Shown: positions 1 to 8,294, numbered from the stretch's first letter. The stretch is 40,776 nucleotides of DNA from Prevotella sp. (GCA_017476785.1 JAFUZD010000092.1:1-40776); one strand, 5' to 3'. A program made the numbers and translations. The notes: generated from the sequence alone by a model not told the origin.

Positions 1-12
1 GGTTAGCAAAAA

Positions 13-840
13 TTAAGCCTCTTCCGTGTGGTTTGCTTCGTAAGTCTGAGCAATTGAATAACCAACCTCGTCGAGTGCGTATGTCAGCTTGTCGATCTTG
101 TTTGTGTAGAAGTTGTAGGCAACTACGGCAACCCAAGACGTCAAGATACCAGATGCGGTGTTCACAAGTGCCTCCGAAATACCGAGCGACAGTGCCTGAG
201 AGTCAGCACCACCACCAGCAGCCAGAGCGGCGAACGAACGAATCATACCCACAACGGTTCCGAACAGAGCGGTCAGTGTACCCAGCGTTACGATGGTAGC
301 GATGATCGGCATATTCATCTGCAGGGTAGGCATCTCGAGCTGAGTAGCCTCTTCGTGAGCCTGCTGAATCTTGGCCACCTTCTGTGCCTTCTTAATGCCT
401 GCGGTAGCTTCCATCTCCTTGTATGCGCGCAGAGAAGCACCTACTACGTTAGCCACAGTACCGCGCTGCTTGTCGCAGAGCTCCTGAGCCTTAGCGAAAT
501 CATTAGCGTTCAGCGCTGCCTTGATGTTAGCGACGAACTGGGGGAGCTTGCCCTTACCGAAAGCGGTGCGCAGAGCCAGATAGCGCTCGATAGAGAGAGC
601 GATCACCGAGAACAACAGGGTGAGAATCACAGGAACCACGATACCACCTTTGTAGATCGTACCCCAGATGTTGCCGTCGATTACTTCGCCGTTCTCAGCG
701 ATGTGGTCGCTGTTACCGAGGAAATACTGGAAGAAAAGAACTGCGATGATGAAGCATACTACGATAATCCAAAATGCTCCTTTTACTCCCTGGAAGCCCT
801 GGCTCTTCTTAGCTGGGCTTGCTGCTTTGTTGTTTGCCAT
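13..840 (-). CDS. exbB: MotA/TolQ/ExbB-family proton channel protein
   Basis: This is a 275-residue inner-membrane protein of the ExbB/TolQ family, which with ExbD forms a proton-driven motor that energises TonB-dependent outer-membrane transport. Hydrophobic segments lie at about residues 21-41, 65-88, 178-198 and 224-246. The last two carry the family signature with LGTVVGMIRSF at 192-203 and the small-residue-rich helix after ALVNTASG. The extra N-terminal helix before the usual three is typical of Bacteroidota ExbB proteins. Residues 95-170 form the cytoplasmic loop. The ExbD partners would be expected downstream, beyond position 1, but lie outside the window. The gene is complete, with a TAA stop at 13-15. 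Assignment to ExbB rather than TolQ rests on family custom, not on a residue I can point to. Confidence 0.9.
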   Translation of the reverse strand: MANNKAASPAKKSQGFQGVKGAFWIIVVCFIIAVLFFQYFLGNSDHIAENGEVIDGNIWGTIYKGGIVVPVILTLLFSVIALSIERYLALRTAFGKGKLPQFVANIKAALNANDFAKAQELCDKQRGTVANVVGASLRAYKEMEATAGIKKAQKVAKIQQAHEEATQLEMPTLQMNMPIIATIVTLGTLTALFGTVVGMIRSFAALAAGGGADSQALSLGISEALVNTASGILTSWVAVVAYNFYTNKIDKLTYALDEVGYSIAQTYEANHTEEA

Positions 841-959
841 AATTTAAAGTTTTAATTTTTAGTTATTAAATAAATTAAGTTTGTATATATTTCTGATTTA
901 ATGTTAATTACTGCCTACTCTGCTTTTGAGACGGGGCCGTCGGGGTCCCTATCTTTCGG

Positions 960-967
960 CAAAGATA
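960..967 (-). promoter_or_regulatory. putative -7 element for exbB
   Basis: Read on the minus strand this is TATCTTTG, matching the Bacteroidota -7 consensus TAnnTTTG. No clear TTG -33 element sits at the usual spacing. If used, it leaves a leader of roughly 110 bases before the ATG at 840. That leader is AT-rich and includes the short palindrome GACGGGGCCGTC near 930-941. Confidence 0.45.
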
Positions 968-1026
968 ACAAATTACGTCGGACTAAATGCTGAATTAAGA
1001 ACTTTTAACTTGATATTCCTCAATTT

Positions 1027-2220
1027 TTATTGCAGTGCTCCGAGTGCTGTCTTGATGCGGCGCATTGCCTCTGTGATGTTCTCGTCGCTCGTGGCATAGC
1101 TCATACGGAAGCAGTCGGGGTCGCCGAAAGCATCGCCGCCCACGGTGGCTACGTGTGCTTTCTCCAGCAGGTAGAGGGCCAGCTCGCCCGCGTTGTTCAC
1201 CGTCGTGGTGCCGTCGCTCTTGCCGTAGAAGCTGCTGCATTTGGGGAACAGGTAGAAGGCGCCTTCGGGCACGTTGACCTCCAGTCCGGGTATGTCCTGC
1301 GCCAATCGCACTATCAGGTCGCGCCGACGCTCAAAGGCCTGCCGCATCTCCTCCACGCACTGTTGGCTGCCGGTGTAGGCAGCCTCGGCCGCTTTCTGGC
1401 TGACGGAGCAGGGGCCGCTGGTGTATTGGCCCTGCAGTTTGTTGCATCCCTTTACAATCCATTCGGGGGCGGCGATGTAGCCGATGCGCCAGCCCGTCAT
1501 CGCGTAGGCTTTCGACACGCCGTTGACTACGATGGTGCGCGCTTTCATCCCGTCGAACTGTGCGATAGACTCGTGGTGCCCGATGTAGTTGATGTGCTCG
1601 TATATCTCGTCGGCCAGCACGAACAGGTCTTCGTGGCGCAGGATGACCTCGGCCAGTGCCTGCAGCTCAGCCTTAGAATAGACGCTGCCGGTCGGGTTGC
1701 TCGGCGAGCAGAGGATGAGGATGCGTGTCCGCGGCGTGATGGCCGCCTCGAGCTGTTCGGGCGTTATCTTGAAGTTCTGCTCGAATCCGGCCTCGATGAT
1801 TACCGGTGTGCCGCCTGCCAGCTTGGCCATCTGCGGGTAGCTCACCCAGTAGGGAGCCGGTATGATGACCTCGTCGCCCGGGTTCACCAGTGCCATCAGC
1901 GTGTTGCATACGCTCTGCTTGGCCCCGTTCGATACGAGAATCTCGGCCGTTGTGTAGTCCAGCCCGTTCTCCCGTTTCAGCTTGTCGGCAATCGCCTGCC
2001 GCAGGTCGGCATAGCCCGGCACGGGCGAGTAGCGCGAGAAGTTCGCGTCGACGGCCTGCTTGGCCGCCTCTTTGATATCGTCGGGCGTGTTGAAGTCGGG
2101 CTCTCCCACGCTGAGGTTAATCACGTCGATGCCCTGTGCTTTCATCTCTGCGCTTTTCTGCGACATCGCCAGCGTGGCCGACGGTGCGAGTCTTTGCAGA
2201 CGGTCGGATAATTGTGCCAT
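1027..2220 (-). CDS. pyridoxal-phosphate aspartate aminotransferase
   Basis: This is a 397-residue class I aminotransferase, subgroup Ib (AspC/AAT of thermophile type), converting aspartate plus 2-oxoglutarate to oxaloacetate plus glutamate in the cytosol. Visible motifs are SVGEPDF at 37-43, NPTG at 175-178, the PLP-contacting Asp204 and Tyr207 in VLADEIYE, and the Schiff-base Lys237 in SKAYAMTGWR. The start at 2220 (MAQLSDRL) is chosen because the family begins there and because a -7 promoter element at 2260-2267 lies inside the possible 35-residue upstream extension. Substrate preference for aspartate, rather than another amino acid, is inferred from family resemblance. Confidence 0.93.
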   Translation of the reverse strand: MAQLSDRLQRLAPSATLAMSQKSAEMKAQGIDVINLSVGEPDFNTPDDIKEAAKQAVDANFSRYSPVPGYADLRQAIADKLKRENGLDYTTAEILVSNGAKQSVCNTLMALVNPGDEVIIPAPYWVSYPQMAKLAGGTPVIIEAGFEQNFKITPEQLEAAITPRTRILILCSPSNPTGSVYSKAELQALAEVILRHEDLFVLADEIYEHINYIGHHESIAQFDGMKARTIVVNGVSKAYAMTGWRIGYIAAPEWIVKGCNKLQGQYTSGPCSVSQKAAEAAYTGSQQCVEEMRQAFERRRDLIVRLAQDIPGLEVNVPEGAFYLFPKCSSFYGKSDGTTTVNNAGELALYLLEKAHVATVGGDAFGDPDCFRMSYATSDENITEAMRRIKTALGALQ

Positions 2221-2259
2221 ATCTCTTATTCGGTTTTCTTCTTGAGTTTCTTTGTTTGG

Positions 2260-2267
2260 CAAAGTTA
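2260..2267 (-). promoter_or_regulatory. putative -7 element for the aminotransferase
   Basis: On the minus strand this reads TAACTTTG (consensus TAnnTTTG), about 40 bases upstream of the chosen ATG at 2220. It supports that start over the longer open frame. The -33 element is weak. Confidence 0.5.
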
Positions 2268-2374
2268 TGCAAATTTTTCCTTTTGGCGAAAGATTTGTCC
2301 CGCTTTTTCGCTCCGCCGGCCTCAAAAAATCGCATTCAGTGCCTTTGGCGGGGCTTCTGTGGGGCTCCTCTCTC

Positions 2375-2418
2375 GTCTGACAGCGGCCCGTCTTGTGTCT
2401 GACAGCGGCCCATCTTGG
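2375..2418. repeat. two tandem 22-bp direct repeats
   Basis: Two adjacent 22-base units begin at 2375 and 2397. Each starts GTCTGACAGCGGCCC, and they differ at only two positions (16 and 22). They lie in the 202-base gap between the aminotransferase start and the ribBA stop codon, ending four bases before that stop. The period is not a multiple of three and no gene covers it. Confidence 0.85.
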
Positions 2419-2422
2419 GCGT

Positions 2423-3634
<1,212 letters not shown>

Positions 3635-3670
3635 ATTCCTTTTTTATGTTTATGTATATACCTTATTATA

Positions 3671-5530
3671 TTATATAGGGGCCTTCTCCCTTTCCCTTTG
3701 CCCTATGCGCTCAATGATGTGCGTGTTGGCCTGCGTGATGGCGCGCAGGTCGCGGTAGAGCCGCAGCCGGAAGCGCAGCATCCTGAAGTAGAAGAACACA
3801 CCGAGCGGCAGTATGAGGCCGGTGATGATGTTGAGCCATTTGCGCACGAAGGGGCGTGTATGGGCGTGGGTAGCCAGAATGGGATAGTTGTTCAGCTCGT
3901 TCAGTATCAGCTTGTCCTTTGTGTTGCCGAGGTCCTCGATGATAGGCTCCAGCTGGTCGTTGATGTCGCGTATGGCGTGGTCGTCGCCCTCGCGGAAGAA
4001 CACCTTTACCGGGTTGGGCCAGCGCAGCAGCCGGTGCTCCTCCGAGTAGGTGCCTATGGCCTCTGTGATGCGCTGCAGCCCCTCGGCGTCGGCCGCGTAG
4101 TCGGGGTCGTTGATGATGACCTCCTTACGGAACACGTGTCGCTTCTGCCTGATGCCCAGTATGCGCATCAGCAGCTCGCGGTAGAGGTCGATGTTGAACA
4201 CCACCGAGTCGTTGTTGGCCTTATACGTGAAGAACACCGCGATGGGTGCCAGCACGAAGGTGCCGAGCAGCTTGCCGAACCATACCGTCCACTGGTCGTC
4301 GCGCGCCATCTTCATTCCCGTGTTGTCGAAGATGTAGAAGACGATGAACACGCTCACCGAGATGATGACCGGCACGCCCAGTCCGCCTTTGCGGATGATG
4401 GCTCCCAGCGGGGCTCCGATGAAGAAGAAGATGAGGCACGAGAGCGCCAGCGTGATCTTGTTCAGTGCCTCCAGCTGGTGCATACGTATGTTGCGGTTCA
4501 GGTAGTGGGTGTAGTCGCCCTTCATCTCCAAGTCGGCCTGCACGCGCTGCGCACTCTCCAGTGCCTGTCGGACTACCGCCTGCTTCTGCTCCAGCGTGAG
4601 CCGTTCCATCAGCGAGTCGGCATCTACGTCGGCCCGTTCTATGGCCTTACGCGCCTGCAGGCTGTCGGCCCTCTCCAGCTGCGGCTGGTAGTAGGCTATC
4701 CGTTGCGCCTCGGCATAGAAGGCGTGGCCTATCGAGTCGGCATATTCCCTCAGCGAGTCGAGGTCGTGGGTGATGCGCTGCATACTCTTCGAGCGGGCGT
4801 CCGACGTGATGCCGCCCACGTCGGCCATATTGAACCCGCCGTCGAAGTCGAGCACTATCTGCTTCTGGGCGAACGTCTCGCGGCGGTAGGGCACCTCGGC
4901 GCTGCCCGCAATGTCCGACGAGCGCATATTCTCAAACCACTCGCCGCTGTACAGCGTCAGCAGCAAGTGCTTTTTCTCCTCGGTCGACTGCAGCTGGCCC
5001 GAGTCGGCGAGGATGATGGCCGCGTCGTCGTAGGAGCCGTTCATCCTGTAAATCATTATGCCATACATCACCCCCGTCTCCACGTTCTTCTGCTGCACGT
5101 AGAGGTTGGTGCCCTGAATGCCGTCGTAGAAGATGCCCTCGGGAATCTCCACCTCGGGACTCTTCTGCTGCATTGAGCGCAGCAGCTGGCGGAACGAGGT
5201 GAATGCGTCGGGGCCTATCACGTCTTGAAAATAGTAGGAGGCGCACGAGATGAGCAGCACGACGACGATGAGCGACCGCATCGACTGCAGCAGCGAGATG
5301 CCCGCCGCTTTGATGGCCGTCAGCTCCGAGCTCTCGCCCAGATTGCCGAACGTGATGAGCGACGACAGCAGGATGGCCAGCGGGAAGGCCTGCGGCATCA
5401 GCATCAGGCCCATATACCAGAAGAACTGGCCCAGCACCTCGAGCGAGAGCCCCTTTCCGATGAGGTCGTCCACATAGCGCCACAGGAACTGCATCATCAG
5501 CACAAACTGGCAGATGAAGAACGTGGCCAC
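3671..5530 (-). CDS. LptF/LptG-family LPS export permease, interrupted near its 5' end
   Basis: This is a YjgP/YjgQ-family inner-membrane permease of the LptBFGC exporter that extracts lipopolysaccharide towards the outer membrane. The open frame gives 619 residues from a GTG at 5530. It has N-terminal membrane helices, a long central periplasmic plus coiled region typical of Bacteroidota homologues, and C-terminal helices near the GGLGVPVIISVSVFI segment. The frame continues upstream to an ATG at 5587, reading MFRFKKLDIFIAK, then TAG at 5546-5548, then FGLLFVATFF. That matches how the family normally begins, so codon 14 appears to be a CAG (Gln) turned into TAG. Translation may restart at the GTG, keeping most of the first helix, or the gene may be broken or contain a base-calling error. 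lptF versus lptG is not resolved. Confidence 0.85.
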   Translation of the reverse strand: MATFFICQFVLMMQFLWRYVDDLIGKGLSLEVLGQFFWYMGLMLMPQAFPLAILLSSLITFGNLGESSELTAIKAAGISLLQSMRSLIVVVLLISCASYYFQDVIGPDAFTSFRQLLRSMQQKSPEVEIPEGIFYDGIQGTNLYVQQKNVETGVMYGIMIYRMNGSYDDAAIILADSGQLQSTEEKKHLLLTLYSGEWFENMRSSDIAGSAEVPYRRETFAQKQIVLDFDGGFNMADVGGITSDARSKSMQRITHDLDSLREYADSIGHAFYAEAQRIAYYQPQLERADSLQARKAIERADVDADSLMERLTLEQKQAVVRQALESAQRVQADLEMKGDYTHYLNRNIRMHQLEALNKITLALSCLIFFFIGAPLGAIIRKGGLGVPVIISVSVFIVFYIFDNTGMKMARDDQWTVWFGKLLGTFVLAPIAVFFTYKANNDSVVFNIDLYRELLMRILGIRQKRHVFRKEVIINDPDYAADAEGLQRITEAIGTYSEEHRLLRWPNPVKVFFREGDDHAIRDINDQLEPIIEDLGNTKDKLILNELNNYPILATHAHTRPFVRKWLNIITGLILPLGVFFYFRMLRFRLRLYRDLRAITQANTHIIERIGQREREKAPI

Positions 5531-5545
5531 GAACAGCAGGCCGAA

Positions 5546-5548
5546 CTA
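5546..5548 (-). other. in-frame TAG within the lptF-like 5' region
   Basis: Reading down from the ATG at 5587, codon 14 is TAG between the lysine of IAK and the phenylalanine of FGLLF. One base change from CAG would restore a continuous 638-residue protein. TAG serves as an ordinary stop for other genes here (hicA, the FGE-like gene, tsaB, rimM, mreB), so general recoding is not supported. Confidence 0.9.
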
Positions 5549-5598
5549 CTTGGCGATGAATATGTCTAATTTCTTGAACCGAAACATAATCCGAGTTG

Positions 5599-5606
5599 CA
5601 AAATTA
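5599..5606 (-). promoter_or_regulatory. putative -7 element for lptF-ribBA
   Basis: The minus-strand reading is TAATTTTG, consensus TAnnTTTG, 12 bases upstream of the ATG at 5587. The position supports that ATG, rather than the GTG at 5530, as the ancestral start. No clear -33 element. Confidence 0.5.
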
Positions 5607-5672
5607 CATCAAAAAACTGAGATTACGCTTCTTTTTATCTTTTTTAATTGAATCAGTGCGGCTGTTGCGGGG

Positions 5673-5716
5673 CGTTCAGGAGGCTTCAGGGCGTTTCTCC
5701 TGAAGCCTCCTGAACG
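5673..5716. repeat. perfect 18-bp inverted repeat
   Basis: Arms 5673-5690 and 5699-5716 are exact reverse complements around an 8-base loop (arm begins CGTTCAGGAGGCTTCAGG). The repeat lies between the stop of the START-like gene and the lptF promoter. On neither strand does a T-tract follow the stem, so it is not a textbook intrinsic terminator, although it may stabilise or end the transcript of the gene at 5765-6160. Confidence 0.85.
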
Positions 5717-5764
5717 TCGCGGCGGGGCTGCTGCGGCTTGCCGGTTGCCTGTGCGCAGGCGGTC

Positions 5765-6160
5765 TTAGAGGCCGCTGACGCGGTGCAGCCGCTCCAGATT
5801 AGAGTCCCACAGGTCGCGCAGGTCGTCAATGTCCTCAGCGTCGGCATAGTCGGTGATGAGCAGGTTCAGGTGGCCTGTCAGCTCGCTCTGCTCGATGCGC
5901 ATCTCCCAGTAGGCGTCCGGGTCTTCTTCCTGATAGTCCCAGCGCAGCCGTATGTGGCTGTGCTTCACCGCCTCGACGACGGTGGCCGTCTTGGTGTCGC
6001 GCTCGGTCCACGGCTGTCCCCACGTGAAAGTCCACTGGTCTCCGTCGGCCGTCACGGTGTCGGCAATCCACTTCTGCAGGCTCCCCGCCTCGCTGATCAT
6101 TGTCCACGGAATCTGCGGTGAGCGTGCTTGCAGCTCGTATTCGAGGGTCAGTTTCTGCAT
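5765..6160 (-). CDS. START-like (SRPBCC-fold) domain protein
   Basis: This small 131-residue protein resembles the START-like/AHSA1 family found across Bacteroidota: a helix-grip fold with a hydrophobic ligand cavity. Visible hallmarks are the N-terminal strand KLTLEYELQA, the WIADTV segment after the first helices, alternating strands (WTFTWG, TATVVEA, HIRLRWDY, YWEMRIEQ), and a long C-terminal helix (DIDDLRDLWDSNLERLHRV). No catalytic motif or signal peptide is seen, and the ligand is unknown. The start at 6160 is preferred because the longer frame would run through the -7 element at 6198-6205. It appears to be a single-gene transcript. Confidence 0.8.
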   Translation of the reverse strand: MQKLTLEYELQARSPQIPWTMISEAGSLQKWIADTVTADGDQWTFTWGQPWTERDTKTATVVEAVKHSHIRLRWDYQEEDPDAYWEMRIEQSELTGHLNLLITDYADAEDIDDLRDLWDSNLERLHRVSGL

Positions 6161-6197
6161 TTCTTCTTTTTGTTTTAGGCTTGTTGTCTTGATGCCA

Positions 6198-6205
6198 CAA
6201 ATGTA
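6198..6205 (-). promoter_or_regulatory. putative -7 element for the START-like gene
   Basis: Minus strand reads TACATTTG, consensus TAnnTTTG, about 38 bases upstream of the ATG at 6160. Confidence 0.5.
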
Positions 6206-6310
6206 CGAATTATAATTGATATGCCCATATCGGCGCATTGAAAATTATTCCGTAAGTGTTAAAATAATAAAAAACGGGGCTCTGTTGGTGCATATCTATC
6301 TTTTTTTTAT

Positions 6311-6318
6311 TACCTTTG
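6311..6318 (+). promoter_or_regulatory. -7 element for tRNA-Met
   Basis: TACCTTTG matches TAnnTTTG 20 bases before the tRNA 5' end. A TTG at 6285-6287 gives a 23-base spacer, slightly longer than usual. An A/T-rich tract lies between. Confidence 0.6.
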
Positions 6319-6337
6319 CACCCGCAAAACGAATGAT

Positions 6338-6411
6338 GGCGGGGTAGCTCAGCTGGTTAGAGCGTCGGATTCATAATCCGGAGGTCGAGGGTTCGGGTCC
6401 CCCTCCCGCTA
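6338..6411 (+). tRNA. tRNA-Met (anticodon CAU)
   Basis: A cloverleaf can be drawn by hand. The acceptor 6338-6344 pairs with 6404-6410 (G1-U72 and G7-U66 wobbles), the D arm is GCTC/GAGC, and the anticodon stem TCGGA/TCCGG encloses TTCATAA with CAT at 6372-6374. The T arm has loop TTCGGGT, and the discriminator is A73. The 3' CCA is not encoded. Two oddities are position 58, which is G instead of the near-universal A, and an A50-C64 mismatch in the T stem. The CAU anticodon could also belong to the lysidine-modified tRNA-Ile2, but the overall sequence resembles elongator tRNA-Met. Confidence 0.9.
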
Positions 6412-6416
6412 CATTC

Positions 6417-6452
6417 AAAAAAGCCTGCAAGCAGCCGCTTGCAGGCTTTTTT
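6417..6452 (+). terminator. intrinsic terminator of tRNA-Met
   Basis: A perfect stem, with arms GCCTGCAAGC and GCTTGCAGGC around a four-base loop, is flanked by A6 and T6. This gives a strong and probably bidirectional terminator directly after the tRNA. Confidence 0.92.
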
Positions 6453-6484
6453 CGTTTCCTCCTGCCAATTATCCGCTCCATCTT

Positions 6485-6515
6485 TTGGTGGTTTAACCGA
6501 TTTTAGTTACATTTG
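6485..6515 (+). promoter_or_regulatory. promoter of hicAB
   Basis: TTG at 6485-6487, a 20-base spacer and TACATTTG at 6508-6515 form a complete Bacteroidota -33/-7 promoter. It overlaps an upstream in-frame TTG at 6513, ruling that codon out and setting the hicA start at the ATG 6537. Confidence 0.75.
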
Positions 6516-6536
6516 CAGCGTTGCAATTCACAGCCA

Positions 6537-6809
6537 ATGAACAAGAAAGACAAGTTACTGCAGCGTTTTCGTACGTTGCCGCGCGATTTCACCTTCGACG
6601 AGATGGTGGCACTGTTCCGCCAGTACGGCTTTGTGCTTGGCCATAAAGGCAGCACATCGGGTTCGCGCGTAGAGTTTTTCAATGAGCAGGATGGAAACAG
6701 CTATATTATGCATCGACCCCATCCTTCCAATGTCATTAAAGGGTATGTGATGCGTCAGGTGTATACCTATTTAGAAGTAAATGGCTATTTGAAGCAGAAA
6801 GGAGAATAG
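6537..6809 (+). CDS. hicA: HicA-family mRNA-interferase toxin
   Basis: This 90-residue protein matches a HicA subfamily of type II toxins, small dsRBD-fold ribonucleases that cleave mRNA. The frame shows the opening MNKKDKLLQRF, the segment DFTFDEMVALFRQYGF, then GSTSGSRVEF and the conserved HRPHP motif followed by a YVMRQVYTYL helix. Classical HicA toxins carry the catalytic His in a GSHH-type motif. Here that site reads GSR, so the His of the MHRPHP segment may do the work, as in other members of this subfamily. The toxin gene precedes the antitoxin by one base, the usual HicAB order, under a strong promoter. Activity is not shown. Confidence 0.87.
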   Translation: MNKKDKLLQRFRTLPRDFTFDEMVALFRQYGFVLGHKGSTSGSRVEFFNEQDGNSYIMHRPHPSNVIKGYVMRQVYTYLEVNGYLKQKGE

Positions 6810-6810
6810 A

Positions 6811-7152
6811 ATGGGACAAATGAAGTATCGAGGCTATACGGGAAGTGTGGAGTATAGCGAGGAGGACAACTGCCTGTTTGGCAAAGTGCTCGGTATGAAC
6901 AAAGACCACATTACCTATGAGGGAACCGACGTGAATACGCTGCGGCGTGACTTTGAGGGAGCCGTAGACGATTATCTGGCCAGCTGTGCTGCGCGTGGCG
7001 TTGCGCCGCGCAAGCCTTACAGTGGCTCGTTCAATGTGCGCATCACTCCCGAGATTCACAGTGCTATTGCAGCACTTGCCCAGCAGGCAGGTATTACGAT
7101 CAATGCTTTTGTGCGCAATGCGCTGGAGAAAGAAGTGAAAATGGCTTATTAA
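6811..7152 (+). CDS. hicB: HicB-family antitoxin
   Basis: This 113-residue protein neutralises HicA and probably represses the operon. Residues 1-65 form the HicB partial RNase H-like fold (MKYRGYTGSVEYSEEDNCLFGKV, interrupted here only by notation of positions 4-26). The C-terminal part, from SFNVRITPEIHSAIAAL to the end, is a ribbon-helix-helix DNA-binding domain. It starts one base after the hicA stop, so translation is probably coupled. The obvious operator region would be the hicAB promoter at 6485-6515. A second in-frame ATG at 6820 is possible, but 6811 gives tighter coupling. Confidence 0.9.
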   Translation: MGQMKYRGYTGSVEYSEEDNCLFGKVLGMNKDHITYEGTDVNTLRRDFEGAVDDYLASCAARGVAPRKPYSGSFNVRITPEIHSAIAALAQQAGITINAFVRNALEKEVKMAY

Positions 7153-7171
7153 ACCAATGATAGACTGCAAT

Positions 7172-8287
7172 ATGATGAAATCAATCCGCCTCTGGGGGCT
7201 GTTGCTGGCACTGCTGCTGGCTGTCCCCACGCTTGGGCAAATCAGGATGCCGCCGTGCCCCACTTGCGGCAAGAAAGTCAACCTCTGCCCCTACCACGGC
7301 AAGCATCCCAAACAGAAGCCCCAACCCCAACCGAAACCCAAGCCCCAACCGAAGCCGAAGCCACAGGCACAGGCGGCTTATGAGGTGACGTTCACGTGCA
7401 ATGTGCCGTCGGCCACGATGTATATCGACGGTACGGAGTACGGCAAGCCTTCGGGCACGCGCTACATCAAGACGGGCACGCACCGCGTCCGTCTGACAGC
7501 CGATGGCTACGAGGACTATGAGGGTACGTTCACCGTGGGGCCCAACAGCACTGCAGTCAGTCTTACGATGACACGACGCGTCGCAGATGTTTTTACCGTC
7601 AATGGCGTCAGCTTCAAGATGGTGTACGTCGAGGGCGGCACGTTCCAGATGGGCTCCAACGACAGTGAGGCTGAGAGCGATGAGAAGCCTGTGCATCAGG
7701 TGACTGTATCGTCGTTCCGCATCGGCCAGACGGAGGTGACGCAGGAGCTGTGGCAGGCCGTGATGGGGACGAATCCGTCAGGATTTAAGGGCGCGAAGCG
7801 TCCTGTGGAACGCGTAAGCTGGGACGACTGCCAGCAGTTTATCCAGCGGCTGAACGCGAAAACAGGCAAGCAGTTCCGCCTGCCCACGGAGGCTGAGTGG
7901 GAATATGCAGCCCGTGGTGGCAACCGGAGCAGCGGCAACAAATATGCGGGCTCGTCTTCAATAGACAATGTGGCTTGGTATACGGTGAATAGTCGTGACA
8001 AAGGAAGCAATAGTCCCGATTACGGCACGCACGCTGTGGGTACGAAGCAGCCGAACGAATTAGGTCTGTACGATATGACGGGCAACGTGTGGGAGTGGTG
8101 CAGCGACTGGTATGATTCATATAGCAGTTCGTCCGAGACAAACCCAGCTGGCCCTTCCTCGGGCTCTAACCGCGTGGGCCGTGGTGGCGGTTGGGCCGAT
8201 GGCGCGTGGTACTGCCGCGTTTCGGATCGGTACGGCGGGGCGCCCGACCGCCGCGGCAACGCCCTCGGACTGCGCCTCGCCCTTTAG
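7172..8287 (+). CDS. secreted PEGA plus formylglycine-generating-enzyme-like (SUMF1) protein
   Basis: This is a 371-residue exported protein, numbered from the ATG at 7172. ATGs at 7157 and 7175 are alternatives. A signal peptide (about 1-23) is followed by a cysteine knuckle CPTCGKKVNLC with GKHP at 29-47, a Lys-Pro/Gln-Pro spacer to about 65, a PEGA beta domain (about 70-134) and an FGE/SUMF1 C-type-lectin-like domain (141-371). That last domain has GGTFQMGS, the RLPTEAEWEYAARGG motif and GNVWEWCSDW. Many bacterial FGE-fold proteins of this kind are not true sulfatase activators, and I do not claim catalysis. The last 32 residues are unusually substituted (see findings). The N-terminal module recurs in the gene at 14428. 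It begins 19 bases after hicB with no promoter of its own visible. Confidence 0.88.
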   Translation: MMKSIRLWGLLLALLLAVPTLGQIRMPPCPTCGKKVNLCPYHGKHPKQKPQPQPKPKPQPKPKPQAQAAYEVTFTCNVPSATMYIDGTEYGKPSGTRYIKTGTHRVRLTADGYEDYEGTFTVGPNSTAVSLTMTRRVADVFTVNGVSFKMVYVEGGTFQMGSNDSEAESDEKPVHQVTVSSFRIGQTEVTQELWQAVMGTNPSGFKGAKRPVERVSWDDCQQFIQRLNAKTGKQFRLPTEAEWEYAARGGNRSSGNKYAGSSSIDNVAWYTVNSRDKGSNSPDYGTHAVGTKQPNELGLYDMTGNVWEWCSDWYDSYSSSSETNPAGPSSGSNRVGRGGGWADGAWYCRVSDRYGGAPDRRGNALGLRLAL

Positions 8288-8294
8288 TTCCTGC

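Noticed and set aside
3635-3670. FMN riboswitch ahead of ribBA
   Set aside because: Only 36 AT-rich bases separate the genes, far too short for the aptamer.
5546-5548. TAG recoded as an amino acid throughout the genome
   Set aside because: Several intact genes here end in TAG (hicA, the FGE-like gene, tsaB, rimM, mreB), so TAG works as a stop codon.
6161-6337. Integration site next to tRNA-Met
   Set aside because: No integrase, no direct repeat of the tRNA 3' end and no compositional break are visible, although hicAB lies just downstream.
6513-6515. TTG start for hicA giving eight more residues
   Set aside because: The codon lies within the -7 promoter element TACATTTG, upstream of where transcription would begin.
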